A stretch of DNA of 13,502 nt. It comes from Chloroflexota bacterium. GTDB lineage: Bacteria > Chloroflexota > Dehalococcoidia > SM23-28-2. This document shows, one piece after another, positions 7,167 through 13,269 of the stretch; position 1 is the stretch's first letter; each line of letters begins with the position of its first letter. The stretch spans positions 1 to 13,502 of the forward strand of contig JAUYDU010000428.1 of the NCBI GenBank assembly GCA_030691665.1. The letters are read 5' to 3'. Under the pieces are notes generated by a model. That model ran no database searches. It was given only the letters and a program-made list of their open reading frames with translations, and had not been told where the DNA came from. The position numbers and the translations under genes were made by a program.

Positions 7167-8906
7167 CTAAGGACTTTCCTGGACTAGAGCCTCGGGCGAC
7201 GGCGGCACCTTGAGGTAGGTGAGGATCGACTGGGCCAGGCGAGCGAAGACGGGCGCGCACACCGCTGAGCCCCAGGGCACGTCCTTGGGTTCGTCGATCT
7301 TTACCAGCATGGCGAGGACGGGGTCTTCGCTGGGCACGAAGCCGACGAAGGAGGCGATGTAGGTATCGGGTTTGTAGCCGCCGCCGGGGACGGAGATGGA
7401 TGCCGTGCCCGTCTTGCCGGCCACTCGGTAGCCGGGAACGGAGATGGCGTACATCATGGTGATGCCGTCTACGACGGCGTTCATCATCTGGGTGAGGGTG
7501 CGAGCCGCCTCGGTGGTGATCACCTGGCGCACCTCTACCGGCTGAAACACCTGGCGCTGGTCGCCGCGCTGGATCTCCTGGACGAGGTAGGGCTGCATGA
7601 GCTTGCCGCCGTTGGCGATGGCCGAGATGGCGGTGATTAGCTGTAAGGGGGTGACGTTGATGCCCTGGCCGAAGGAGTTGGTGGCCATATCCACCTCTGT
7701 CCAGACGTCGTCGGCGGGGGTGCGCACCTGGCCTGGGGCCTCTCCGGACAGGCCGACGGCGGTGGGCTGGCCGAAGCCGAAGCGGTACACGTAGTCGTAG
7801 AAGCGGTCGGGCCCCAGGAGTTGGCTGAGCCAGACGGCGCCGGTGTTCAGGCTCTTGGAGAGGATCTGGGTGGCGGTCTGGGTGCCGTGGGCGCCGTAGT
7901 CCCAGTTGGCGATGGTCCAGCCAGAGAGGGAGACCACGCCTTCGTCCACGTAGGTGCTGTCGGGGGATACCAGGCCCTCGTTGAGGGCGGCGGCCATGGT
8001 TATCGCCTTGAACACAGAGCCCGGCTCGTACAGGTCGGTGATGGCCCGATTACGGTAGAGGTCTATCTGGCTCTCGTCGGCGAGGTTGAGGCGGGTGAGG
8101 TCGAAGGAGGGGCGGCTGGCCATGGCCAGGATGGCCCCGGTGCGGGGGTTCATGATGATGATGTTGCCGCCGCTGGCCTGGTGCTTCTTGATGGTGGCGT
8201 CGAGCTCGTGTTCGGCCAGGCGCTGCATGAAGCGATCGATGGTGAGGATGACGTCGGCTCCCGGCTGGGGCGACACCTGCTTGCGGTAGCCGTAGGGTAT
8301 CTCTTCGCCCCGGCCGTCGCGCTCGTAGAGGAGGGAACCGGAGGCGCCCGCCAGGTCCTGGTTGAAGTCGGCCTCCAGGCCGGTGAGGCCGACGTTGTCT
8401 CGTCCCACGAAGCCGATGAGGGGGGCCGCCATGTTCCCCTCGGGGTAGACGCGACGGCTGCCGCGCACCAACCTGACGCCGCGCAGGTCGAGCGCCTCCA
8501 CTTTCAAGCTGGCCTGGTAGTCGAGACCGCGGCTGACGACGGCCTCGCGGGTCACGGATGTGTCCAGGTCTTTGAGGATGTCCTCGGTGGGGCGATTGAG
8601 GACGTCGGCCAGGGCCTCGGCCCAGCGCCGGGCGCGAACAGGGTCGTCCCACACCTTGCGGTCGACCAGGACGTCGTAGGCGTCGACGCTGGCGGCCAGG
8701 GGATAGCCGTTGCGGTCGAGGATGGCACCGCGGCGGGGGTTCAGGGTGAGGAGAGTGAGGTGTTCGTCCTGGGCCTGCTCGCTATAGGCCTGGTAGCTGA
8801 CGAGCTGGAGGTGGGCCAGGCGGCCCACCAGGGCGAGGGCGGCCACCGCCAGGATGACGACGAGTACTCCTAGCCGCTTGGAGACCCCATTCCCCTGTCT
8901 TGCCAT
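7167..8906 (-). CDS. ftsI: FtsI / class B penicillin-binding protein (septal transpeptidase)
   Basis: This is the septal DD-transpeptidase that cross-links new peptidoglycan and works with FtsW. The 579 residues contain a short cytoplasmic N terminus, one membrane anchor (about 11-29), the dimerisation domain beginning near RGAILDRNGYPLA (59-71) and the transpeptidase domain. All three active-site motifs are present: SVFK (297-300, nucleophile Ser297), SLN (352-354) and KTGT (498-501). No PASTA domains follow, so it is the simple FtsI type rather than a PBP2x or SpoVD-with-PASTA type. The ATG at 8906 has AAGGA 9 nt upstream, and that Shine-Dalgarno lies inside a dispersed repeat (8917-8937). 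A 132-nt repeat-bearing gap separates it from ftsL, the only large gap in the operon. Assignment as a class B PBP is certain; FtsI follows from the position between ftsL and mur genes. Confidence 0.95.
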   Translation of the reverse strand: MARQGNGVSKRLGVLVVILAVAALALVGRLAHLQLVSYQAYSEQAQDEHLTLLTLNPRRGAILDRNGYPLAASVDAYDVLVDRKVWDDPVRARRWAEALADVLNRPTEDILKDLDTSVTREAVVSRGLDYQASLKVEALDLRGVRLVRGSRRVYPEGNMAAPLIGFVGRDNVGLTGLEADFNQDLAGASGSLLYERDGRGEEIPYGYRKQVSPQPGADVILTIDRFMQRLAEHELDATIKKHQASGGNIIIMNPRTGAILAMASRPSFDLTRLNLADESQIDLYRNRAITDLYEPGSVFKAITMAAALNEGLVSPDSTYVDEGVVSLSGWTIANWDYGAHGTQTATQILSKSLNTGAVWLSQLLGPDRFYDYVYRFGFGQPTAVGLSGEAPGQVRTPADDVWTEVDMATNSFGQGINVTPLQLITAISAIANGGKLMQPYLVQEIQRGDQRQVFQPVEVRQVITTEAARTLTQMMNAVVDGITMMYAISVPGYRVAGKTGTASISVPGGGYKPDTYIASFVGFVPSEDPVLAMLVKIDEPKDVPWGSAVCAPVFARLAQSILTYLKVPPSPEALVQESP

Positions 8907-8916
8907 CGTCGGTTAT

Positions 8917-9032
8917 CCTTCGCTTCGCTCAGGACAGGTTCCTTGCCTGCCAACCTGTCGGTTGTCAGTGCGCTTCGTCTGCTGTTTGGCCGGGCATCCC
9001 CGCCTCCGCTGGGGGCGGACGCCTCTGGCGTC
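8917..9032. repeat. Repeat-filled gap between ftsL and ftsI
   Basis: The 132-nt gap contains three kinds of short repeat. A CCTTCGCTTCGCTCAGGACAG unit (8917-8937) closely resembles the one at 3373-3394 in the 3' end of murD. A small hairpin CAACC-TGTC-GGTTG lies at 8951-8964. A perfect GACGCC-TCT-GGCGTC hairpin at 9018-9032 shares its GCCTCTGGC core with the repeat at 10925-11012. No reading frame of interest and no T-tract terminator is seen. Since the other junctions in the operon are at most 30 nt, this looks like inserted material. The reverse strand of the first unit supplies the AAGGA in front of ftsI. Confidence 0.6.
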
Positions 9033-9038
9033 TGGCTC

Positions 9039-9464
9039 CTAGGGTAGGGGTAACTGGTCGAGGAGGGACTCCCACCAGGACTGCGCCTTTTCCGCCTTCT
9101 TCTGCTTAGGGGGCAGGAAGCGGAGAGGGACGAACTGTTCCGGTGGGCTGGGCACGTCCACGATGAGGTAGATCGTGTCTGTGGGCGGTACCATGCCCAG
9201 ACGCTCGCGAGCCTCCTTCTCGATGTGGTCGAGGCTTCCCAGGGTAGCGATCTCGGCCTCCAGCTCGTGGGTGCGTGCCTGCCAGTCGTTGCGGGCTCGC
9301 TCCAACTGGCGAACGTTGTCGCTGATGGTGGTGGCCTGGCTGCTCTGAAGCAGGGGCAGCACGGCCGCCACGGCGATGGCCACCAGGGCGATGGTCAGTA
9401 CCGCTGGCATGGCCAGCGGCCGCCCTGCGGCCCGAGGGGCGTGTCGCCGATCAGCGATGGCCAT
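9039..9464 (-). CDS. ftsL: FtsL/DivIC-like septum formation initiator protein
   Basis: This is a small bitopic membrane protein of the DivIC/FtsL family, which with FtsB and FtsQ homologues links the early divisome to FtsW-FtsI. The 141 residues comprise a basic N terminus (1-19), one hydrophobic segment (about 20-39, AVLTIALVAIAVAAVLPLL), a charged heptad-like coiled coil (about 47-76, including VRQLERARNDWQARTHELEA) and the family's IEKEARERLGMVPP segment (81-94), which typically closes the DivIC domain. A Pro-rich basic tail with a WW pair (120-121) follows. Such proteins evolve quickly, so the family is recognised by layout, the ERLGM segment and the position between rsmH and ftsI. The ATG at 9464 has GGGAG 9 nt upstream. 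FtsL and DivIC/FtsB cannot be separated from sequence alone; the position favours FtsL. Confidence 0.85.
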   Translation of the reverse strand: MAIADRRHAPRAAGRPLAMPAVLTIALVAIAVAAVLPLLQSSQATTISDNVRQLERARNDWQARTHELEAEIATLGSLDHIEKEARERLGMVPPTDTIYLIVDVPSPPEQFVPLRFLPPKQKKAEKAQSWWESLLDQLPLP

Positions 9465-9494
9465 TGCCTGTGGCTCCCATCTAGTTCCCCACCT

Positions 9495-10433
9495 CTAAAG
9501 CCTTTCCGCCGCCCGCAGGCGGGCGCTGCGGCAGCGGGGGTTGGCCGCTACCTCGGCCGGCGAGGGCTTGACGGCGCCCCGCGTGATGAGCCTGAGGGTG
9601 GGTTTGTGGCCGCAGACGCAGACCGGCACGTCGGGCGGGCAGATGCAGTGGCGCGATTCCTGGCGCAAGAAGTTCTTGACGATGCTGTCCTCCAGGGAGT
9701 GGAAGCTGATGACCGTCAGTCGCCCGCCGTAGCCCAGCAGGTCGCGGCTCTGCTCCAGGGCGGCCGCCAGGTTCTCCAGCTCCTGATTGACGGCGATGCG
9801 CAGGCTTTGAAAGGTGCGGGTGGCCGGGTGCAGGCGATGGTGGCGGCGGCCGGCGGCCTTCTCCACCGTCTTGGCGAGTTGGGTCGTGGTGTGGAACGGC
9901 CTCTCCTGGACGATGCGGCGGGCGATGCGGCGGCTGAGGGGCTCCTGCCCGTAACGCCAGAGGAGGTTGGCCAGGGCCTGCTCATCGTAGGTGTTGACGA
10001 TGTCCGCCGCCGTGAGCGTCTGGTGGGGGCTGAAACGCATGTCCAGGGGGGCTTCGAGCTGGAAGCTGAAGCCCCGCGCTTCGTCCAGCAGTTGCAGGGA
10101 GGAGAGGCCCAGGTCGAAGAGGATGCCGTGGACGGGGGCGAAGCCGTGGCTGCGGCAGATGGCCTCGACGTCGCGGAAGTTGCCCTCGACGAGGAGGACG
10201 GCATCGGCGAAGGGGGCCAGGCGGCTGCGTGCTGCCTGGAGGGCGCGGGGGTCGGCATCGATGCCGAGGAGGAGGCCACCGGGCGAGGCCGCCTCGAGGA
10301 TGGCCTCGGCGTGGCCGCCGCCGCCGACGGTGCAGTCGACATAGCGGCCGCCGGGCTGCACGGCCAGGGCGTGCACCACCTCGTCCAGCATGACCGGGGT
10401 GTGGCTGAGGGTGGACTGGGTGGCGGCGCTCAT
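9495..10433 (-). CDS. rsmH: 16S rRNA (cytosine(1402)-N(4))-methyltransferase RsmH (MraW)
   Basis: RsmH uses S-adenosylmethionine to methylate N4 of C1402 in the decoding centre of 16S rRNA. The 312-residue protein shows HTPVMLDEVV (11-20), the SAM-binding DCTVGGGGHAEAIL (33-46), GIDADPRAL (57-65), FDLGLSSLQLLDEARGFSF (106-124), RTFQSLRIAVNQEL (206-219), VISFHSLEDSIVKNF (241-255) and the C-terminal cysteine pair region CICPPDVPVCVCGHKP (263-278). The frame is open further upstream to 10682, but that part overlaps mraZ. The ATG at 10433 matches the family N terminus and has GGAGG at the end of mraZ as its ribosome binding site. It lies 7 nt after the mraZ stop. The extreme 3' end carries a perfect GC palindrome (9510-9525) that encodes part of the C-terminal RCRSARLRAAERL. 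Confidence 0.97.
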   Translation of the reverse strand: MSAATQSTLSHTPVMLDEVVHALAVQPGGRYVDCTVGGGGHAEAILEAASPGGLLLGIDADPRALQAARSRLAPFADAVLLVEGNFRDVEAICRSHGFAPVHGILFDLGLSSLQLLDEARGFSFQLEAPLDMRFSPHQTLTAADIVNTYDEQALANLLWRYGQEPLSRRIARRIVQERPFHTTTQLAKTVEKAAGRRHHRLHPATRTFQSLRIAVNQELENLAAALEQSRDLLGYGGRLTVISFHSLEDSIVKNFLRQESRHCICPPDVPVCVCGHKPTLRLITRGAVKPSPAEVAANPRCRSARLRAAERL

Positions 10434-10440
10434 GGGCCCG

Positions 10441-10854
10441 CTACTCCTCCTCTCCGGCGGCGACCCGGTCTGAGCGGGCCTTTTGCTCCTGCCAGCGCTG
10501 GGGGTTCCAGATCTCCAGGCAGACGCCGCGGCCGCAAACGACGACGGCTCCGTTGAGCTCAGCCCACTGGCGGAGGGCCGCGGGCACGAGCACCCGCCCC
10601 TGGCGGTCGAGATCGGCGGGCCAGGCGGAGGGAAAGAAGCTTCGTTGAAGCTGGCGGACCCGCTTGCTGGTGATGGGCTCACGCATGTACTCTTGGGCTG
10701 CTAGCTCGAAGTCCTGCTTGGTGTAGACGAGGACGCAGCCCTCGGGGGCCTCCGCCAGCATCAGGCCCTCGGCGAATAGGTGGCGGTAGAGAGCGGGGAT
10801 GGCTACCCGCCCGCGGTCGTCGAGGGTGTGGTCGTAGGTGCCCGAAAGGATCAA
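10441..10854 (-). CDS. mraZ: Transcriptional regulator MraZ
   Basis: MraZ is the DNA-binding repressor that autoregulates the dcw operon. Two copies of the AbrB-like MraZ motif are visible: DDRGRVAIPALYR (12-24) and DRQGRVLVPAALRQWA (83-98). The frame is open to a GTG at 10917, but I choose the TTG at 10854. It gives the family-typical N terminus MILSGTYDHTLDDRGR and 137 residues, and GGAG lies 7 nt upstream; the GTG start would add 21 residues without homology to the family as I know it and would begin at the edge of a repeat hairpin. It is the first gene of the operon and overlaps the Shine-Dalgarno of rsmH at its 3' end. A promoter and a triple MraZ-type box lie about 270-320 nt upstream, consistent with autorepression. 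The C terminus is acidic (GEEE). Confidence 0.94.
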   Translation of the reverse strand: MILSGTYDHTLDDRGRVAIPALYRHLFAEGLMLAEAPEGCVLVYTKQDFELAAQEYMREPITSKRVRQLQRSFFPSAWPADLDRQGRVLVPAALRQWAELNGAVVVCGRGVCLEIWNPQRWQEQKARSDRVAAGEEE

Positions 10855-10916
10855 GCCAAGGCTCCAGTCATGACTGTTAGAGGTGGCTGGTTCATAATCG
10901 GTAGGTTTCTTCTCCA

Positions 10917-10936
10917 CCCCCGCCTAAAGGCGGGGG
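10917..10936. repeat. Perfect GC hairpin at the edge of the mraZ-leader repeat
   Basis: The arms CCCCCGCC (10917-10924) and GGCGGGGG (10929-10936) surround a TAAA loop, an 8-bp perfect stem. No T-tract follows on either strand, so it does not read as an intrinsic terminator. Its right arm runs straight into the larger repeat shared with 13292-13375. The alternative GTG start of mraZ lies inside its left edge, one reason to doubt that start. Confidence 0.7.
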
Positions 10937-11012
10937 CATGCATAGGGCTTTCGATGCCCCAGCCTCCTCCGCCATCCGCAGAGGCGGATGCGCCTCTGGC
11001 GCAAGGCTGGGG
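10925..11012. repeat. Palindrome-rich dispersed repeat, copy 1 (mraZ leader)
   Basis: This copy shares GGCGGGGGCATGCAT and then CCCAGCCT-n-CTCCGCCATCCGCAGAGGCGGA with the sequence at 13292-13375, in the same orientation. Copy 1 is closed by 9-bp inverted arms, CCCCAGCCT (10957-10965) and AGGCTGGGG (11004-11012). Inside these are the nested hairpins TCCGCC/GGCGGA and GCGCC-TCT-GGCGC. It has no coding capacity. It looks like a small REP/MITE-type element that spread into the leader of the dcw operon; the mobile origin is inference. Confidence 0.75.
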
Positions 11013-11055
11013 TCGCGAAAAACCTTCTCACCAGCCGTTAACCGATCACCTACAC

Positions 11056-11130
11056 AGTGGGGGCTTCCCCCGGACTCAGGCCTGTGCTATCATCGGGGAG
11101 CGAAGAAACGAAGAGGGAGAAGCCCCCACT
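11056..11130. repeat. 12-bp perfect inverted repeat overlapping the mraZ operator
   Basis: AGTGGGGGCTTC (11056-11067) and GAAGCCCCCACT (11119-11130) are perfect 12-bp inverted arms separated by 51 nt. The right arm contains the promoter-distal MraZ box, and the left arm therefore contains an inverted copy of that box. In the dcw transcript the arms could pair into a long leader hairpin; as DNA they could form a second, oppositely oriented MraZ contact. Neither strand has a T-tract after it. Function is unknown. Confidence 0.6.
11085..11093 (+). promoter_or_regulatory. Possible extended -10 promoter for mogA
   Basis: On the plus strand TGC-TATCAT forms an extended -10 (TGnTATnAT), five of six matching TATAAT in the hexamer. 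The -35 position 17 nt upstream (TTCCCC) is poor. A start near 11100 would give mogA a leader of about 130 nt and would face the mraZ promoter, with the MraZ boxes downstream of the mogA start. This is a weak call based on one good hexamer. Confidence 0.3.
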
Positions 11131-11148
11131 CCTCCCCACCGTGCCCCA
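11124..11148 (-). promoter_or_regulatory. Predicted MraZ operator: three TGGGG boxes at 10-bp spacing
   Basis: On the minus strand TGGGG occurs at 11148-11144, 11138-11134 and 11128-11124, each separated by exactly 5 nt. MraZ is known to bind direct TGGGN repeats with 5-nt spacers upstream of mraZ. The first box begins 1 nt downstream of the predicted -10, so bound MraZ would cover the transcription start, as expected of an autorepressor. The spacing and position are seen directly; the binding is inferred from the family. Confidence 0.8.
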
Positions 11149-11149
11149 T

Positions 11150-11177
11150 ATCATACCACCAGCCTATTTCCTGTCAA
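11150..11177 (-). promoter_or_regulatory. Predicted sigma70 promoter of the dcw operon
   Basis: On the minus strand a perfect -35 TTGACA (11177-11172) is followed after 16 nt by TATGAT (11155-11150), five of six matching the -10 consensus. The predicted start is near 11143, leaving a leader of about 290 nt to the mraZ TTG. The long leader includes the inverted repeat and repeat copy 1. This is the strongest promoter-like sequence I found in the window, and the MraZ boxes follow it immediately. Confidence 0.75.
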
Positions 11178-11231
11178 GTAGGTGGGCCAAGTTTTTAGGG
11201 AAATTAGGGCAATTTGTCTGAAGGGATCGCG

Positions 11232-11768
11232 ATGGGATTTCGCGTCGGTATCCTCACGGTGAGCGATAAGGGGGCTCGGGGCGAGCGGGCCGATACCAGC
11301 GGCGCCGCCATCCGCGAGCTGGTCGCCTCGCTGGGGGCGACGGTGGAGCAGTACGAGGTGGTGCCTGACGAGAAGGAGGTCATCGCTTCGCGCCTGCGGC
11401 AGTGGGCCGACGAGGGGGGGCTGGACCTGATCCTGACCAGCGGCGGCACTGGCCTGTCGCCGCGGGACGCCACTCCCGAGGCGACGCTGGCGGTGGTGGA
11501 GCGGCTGGTGCCGGGCATGGCTGAGGCGATGCGCCAGGAGGGGCTGAAGCACACGCCCATGGCCATGCTCAGCCGGGCGGTGGCCGGCGTGCGGGGTCGT
11601 ACCCTTATCGTCAACCTGCCGGGCAGCGAGCGGGGGGTGCGCCAGAACCTGGGGCAACTCTTGCCGGTGCTGGCGCACGCCCTGGAGACCCTGCGCGGGG
11701 AGGCGGGCGACCACGTGGCGACGGCGGAAGGGGTGGAGCGGGCTGGAGGGGGCTCGACCGCAGCCTGA
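11232..11768 (+). CDS. mogA: Molybdopterin adenylyltransferase-like protein (MogA/MoaB family)
   Basis: Proteins of this family bind molybdopterin; MogA-type members adenylylate it before molybdenum insertion during molybdenum cofactor synthesis in the cytoplasm. The 178 residues show the whole single-domain MoCF_biosynth fold: GILTVSDKGARGERADTSG (6-24), VVPDEKE (43-49), TSGGTGLSPRDATPEAT (69-85), PGMAEAMR (94-101), MLSRAVAGVRG (112-122) and NLPGSERGVRQNL (128-140). The ATG at 11232 is preferred because AGGG lies 6 nt upstream and family proteins begin just before the GILTVSDKG strand; a TTG at 11214 is possible. No other molybdenum cofactor gene is in the window, and a neighbouring trmD is unusual company. 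MogA and MoaB cannot be firmly separated from sequence alone, since some MoaB proteins have the same motifs. It diverges from mraZ. Confidence 0.87.
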   Translation: MGFRVGILTVSDKGARGERADTSGAAIRELVASLGATVEQYEVVPDEKEVIASRLRQWADEGGLDLILTSGGTGLSPRDATPEATLAVVERLVPGMAEAMRQEGLKHTPMAMLSRAVAGVRGRTLIVNLPGSERGVRQNLGQLLPVLAHALETLRGEAGDHVATAEGVERAGGGSTAA

Positions 11769-11789
11769 AGGCCATGAACTATTTGGGTT

Positions 11790-11877
11790 GCCACAGATTT
11801 GCACAGACAACGCACAGATTGGTGGGCCAATCGAGCCTGTGCCAACCAATCAGTGGCAATCTGTGTCCATCTGTGGC
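11790..11877. repeat. Imperfect inverted repeat of CACAGATT-type units between mogA and trmD
   Basis: The outer arms GCCACAGAT (11790-11798) and ATCTGTGGC (11869-11877) are perfect, CACAGA/TCTGTG pair just inside, and an inner pair ATTGGTGGG/CCAACCAAT (about 11818-11826 and 11842-11850) matches at eight of nine positions. It fills most of the 183-nt gap between mogA and trmD. Units of this CACAGATT kind recur in many environmental bacterial genomes, from general knowledge. It could also act as a weak transcript-processing hairpin. I see no convincing promoter for trmD inside it. Confidence 0.6.
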
Positions 11878-11951
11878 TGACGGTTTGTTCTCTCAGTGAC
11901 CATAGGGGTGCGGTCGAGGCCAGGCGCTAGCTTGCGGTAGACGGGACTAAG

Positions 11952-12683
11952 ATGCGCATCGATATTCTCACAATCTTTCCGGGCATGTTCCGCGGGCCCT
12001 TCGAGGAGAGCATCGTCAAGCGGGCCGTGGAGAAGGGGCTGGTGCAGATCTTCGTCCACGACATTCGGGACTACGCCAGCGACAAGCATCGCACGGTGGA
12101 CGACTACCCCTACGGTGGCGGCCCGGGCATGGTGATGAAGGCAGAGCCGCTGTTCGCCGCCGTGGAGAGTGTTCAGGGCCAGGCAGCGGAGCAGGGGCCG
12201 GTCATCCTGCTCGCCCCTCAGGGCAGGCTTTTCGATCAGGGGGTGGCGGTGGAGCTGGCCCGTCACGACAGGCTGATCCTCATTTGCGGGCACTACGAGG
12301 GCATGGACGCGCGCGTGCACGAGCACCTGGCGACCGATGAGATCAGCATCGGCGACTACGTTCTTTCGGGGGGCGAGCTGGCGGCGATGGTGGTGGTGGA
12401 CGCCGTCGTGCGCCAACTCCCCGGCGCCTTGGGCTCGCCCGAGTCTTCGGCAGACGATTCCTTTAGCCAGGGCCTGCTGGAGTATCCGCAGTACACGCGG
12501 CCGGCGGACTTCCGGGGGATGGGGGTGCCGGAGGTGCTGCTTTCGGGGAATCACGGCGAGATCGCCCGCTGGCGCCGCCAGCAGAGCCTCCTGCGCACAG
12601 CGCAGCGGCGGCCCGACTTGCTGGCGCGGGCCGATCTGACGGAAGACGAGAGGCAGTGGCTCTTGACGAACCTACCCAGCTAG
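11952..12683 (+). CDS. trmD: tRNA (guanine(37)-N1)-methyltransferase TrmD
   Basis: TrmD is a SPOUT-class, knotted SAM-dependent enzyme that makes m1G37 beside the anticodon and so prevents +1 frameshifting. The 243-residue protein contains IDILTIFPGMF (3-13), PYGGGPGMVMKAEPLF (53-68), the knot loops LLAPQGRLF (86-94), GHYEGMDARV (113-122) and IGDYVLSGGELAA (133-145), Arg154, and SADDSFSQGLLEYPQYTRP (166-184) with Asp169. Arg154 and Asp169 correspond to the catalytic pair known from characterised TrmD. The C-terminal helical domain carries LLSGNHGEIARWRR. The ATG at 11952 has only a weak ribosome binding site. It is followed by rplS after 22 nt, the usual pairing. Its normal upstream partners rpsP and rimM are missing, and mogA lies there instead. 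Confidence 0.97.
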   Translation: MRIDILTIFPGMFRGPFEESIVKRAVEKGLVQIFVHDIRDYASDKHRTVDDYPYGGGPGMVMKAEPLFAAVESVQGQAAEQGPVILLAPQGRLFDQGVAVELARHDRLILICGHYEGMDARVHEHLATDEISIGDYVLSGGELAAMVVVDAVVRQLPGALGSPESSADDSFSQGLLEYPQYTRPADFRGMGVPEVLLSGNHGEIARWRRQQSLLRTAQRRPDLLARADLTEDERQWLLTNLPS

Positions 12684-12705
12684 TAGTTCACTAGAGGGCG
12701 TTGAC

Positions 12706-13098
12706 ATGACGGACTTGACATCGTTGGCAGGGCTGAAGGAACGTCCCGAGAACCAGGGCTTTCGCCCCGGCGACACCGTGCGGGTGAAGGCCAAGGTGGT
12801 GGAGGGTGACCGGGAGCGGACGCAGGTATTCGAGGGTGTGGTTATCCGCCAGCGGCGGGCGGGCAGCAGCTCCAACTTCACGGTGCGGCGGATAAGCCAC
12901 GGCGTCGGGGTGGAGCGGACGTTTCTGGTGCACTCGCCCCGCCTGGAGAAGGTGGAGGTGCTGCGGCGCGGCCGGGTGCGGCGGGCCAAGCTGTACTACC
13001 TCCGCGGCCTGACGGGCAAGGCGGCTCGCATCAAGGAGAAGCGCCGGTCCAGGGACGAGGAGCAGGCAGCCAGCGGCCAGGAGGAGGGGGAGGAGTAG
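12706..13098 (+). CDS. rplS: 50S ribosomal protein L19
   Basis: L19 lies at the interface of the ribosomal subunits. The 130-residue protein shows the conserved core FRPGDTVRVKAKVVEGDRER (20-39), QVFEGVVIRQR (41-51), SNFTVRRISHGVGVERTFLVHSP (56-78) and RRGRVRRAKLYYLRGLTGKAARIKEKR (88-114). The tail after about residue 114 is an acidic, low-complexity extension ending in EEGEE, slightly longer than the usual 115-120 residue form. The ATG at 12706 has GAGGG about 7 nt upstream. It follows trmD by 22 nt and is the last gene of the plus-strand unit. No clear T-tract terminator follows; hairpins and repeats begin about 45 nt downstream. Confidence 0.97.
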   Translation: MTDLTSLAGLKERPENQGFRPGDTVRVKAKVVEGDRERTQVFEGVVIRQRRAGSSSNFTVRRISHGVGVERTFLVHSPRLEKVEVLRRGRVRRAKLYYLRGLTGKAARIKEKRRSRDEEQAASGQEEGEE

Positions 13099-13191
13099 CG
13101 TCGGAGGGAACATCACCGCCGGGGGCTGTTGGAGTCGTAGCTGCAGACCTTTAGGTCCTTTAGGAAATAAAGGCCCAAGCTCGACACGGCG

Positions 13192-13255
13192 GATGTAGCG
13201 GAAGCCTTTAGGCTTCCACCCCATTTGATGGAGGCCCGAAGGCCTCCGCTACATC
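13192..13255. repeat. Cloverleaf-like inverted repeat with two hairpin arms
   Basis: The outer arms GATGTAGCGGA (13192-13202) and TCCGCTACATC (13245-13255) are an 11-bp perfect inverted repeat. Inside are two perfect 7-bp hairpins, GGAAGCC-TTTA-GGCTTCC (13200-13217) and GGAGGCC-CGAA-GGCCTCC (13230-13247). The outer and inner arms overlap by a few bases, so they would compete. No U-tract follows. It may stabilise or end the rplS transcript, or be a dispersed element. Confidence 0.75.
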
Positions 13256-13269
13256 ACCCCGCGCTCAGC

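Noticed and set aside
5713..7260. 515-codon minus-strand frame overlapping murF
   Set aside because: Arg/Pro/Gly-rich out-of-phase shadow; murF in the neighbouring frame has all its catalytic motifs.
7821..8873. 350-codon plus-strand frame opposite ftsI
   Set aside because: Antisense shadow of ftsI, whose three penicillin-binding motifs lie on the other strand.
10434..10682. Extended N terminus for rsmH
   Set aside because: The extra 83 residues overlap mraZ, look like a frame shadow (Ser/Pro/Ala-rich), and the ATG at 10433 has a good ribosome binding site.
10855..10917. Longer mraZ starting at GTG 10917
   Set aside because: Adds 21 residues not typical of the family; TTG 10854 gives a family-like N terminus with GGAG 7 nt upstream.
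10917..10936. Intrinsic terminator upstream of mraZ
   Set aside because: Perfect GC stem but followed by TGGAGAAG or CATGCAT rather than T residues; it belongs to the dispersed repeat.
10990..11150. Conserved structured RNA such as the actinobacterial mraW RNA motif or a T-box
   Set aside because: The leader folds, but I could not match any conserved core of these RNAs; only the MraZ operator and inverted repeats are supported.
13192..13255. Rho-independent terminator for rplS
   Set aside because: Strong stems but no T-tract after either hairpin.
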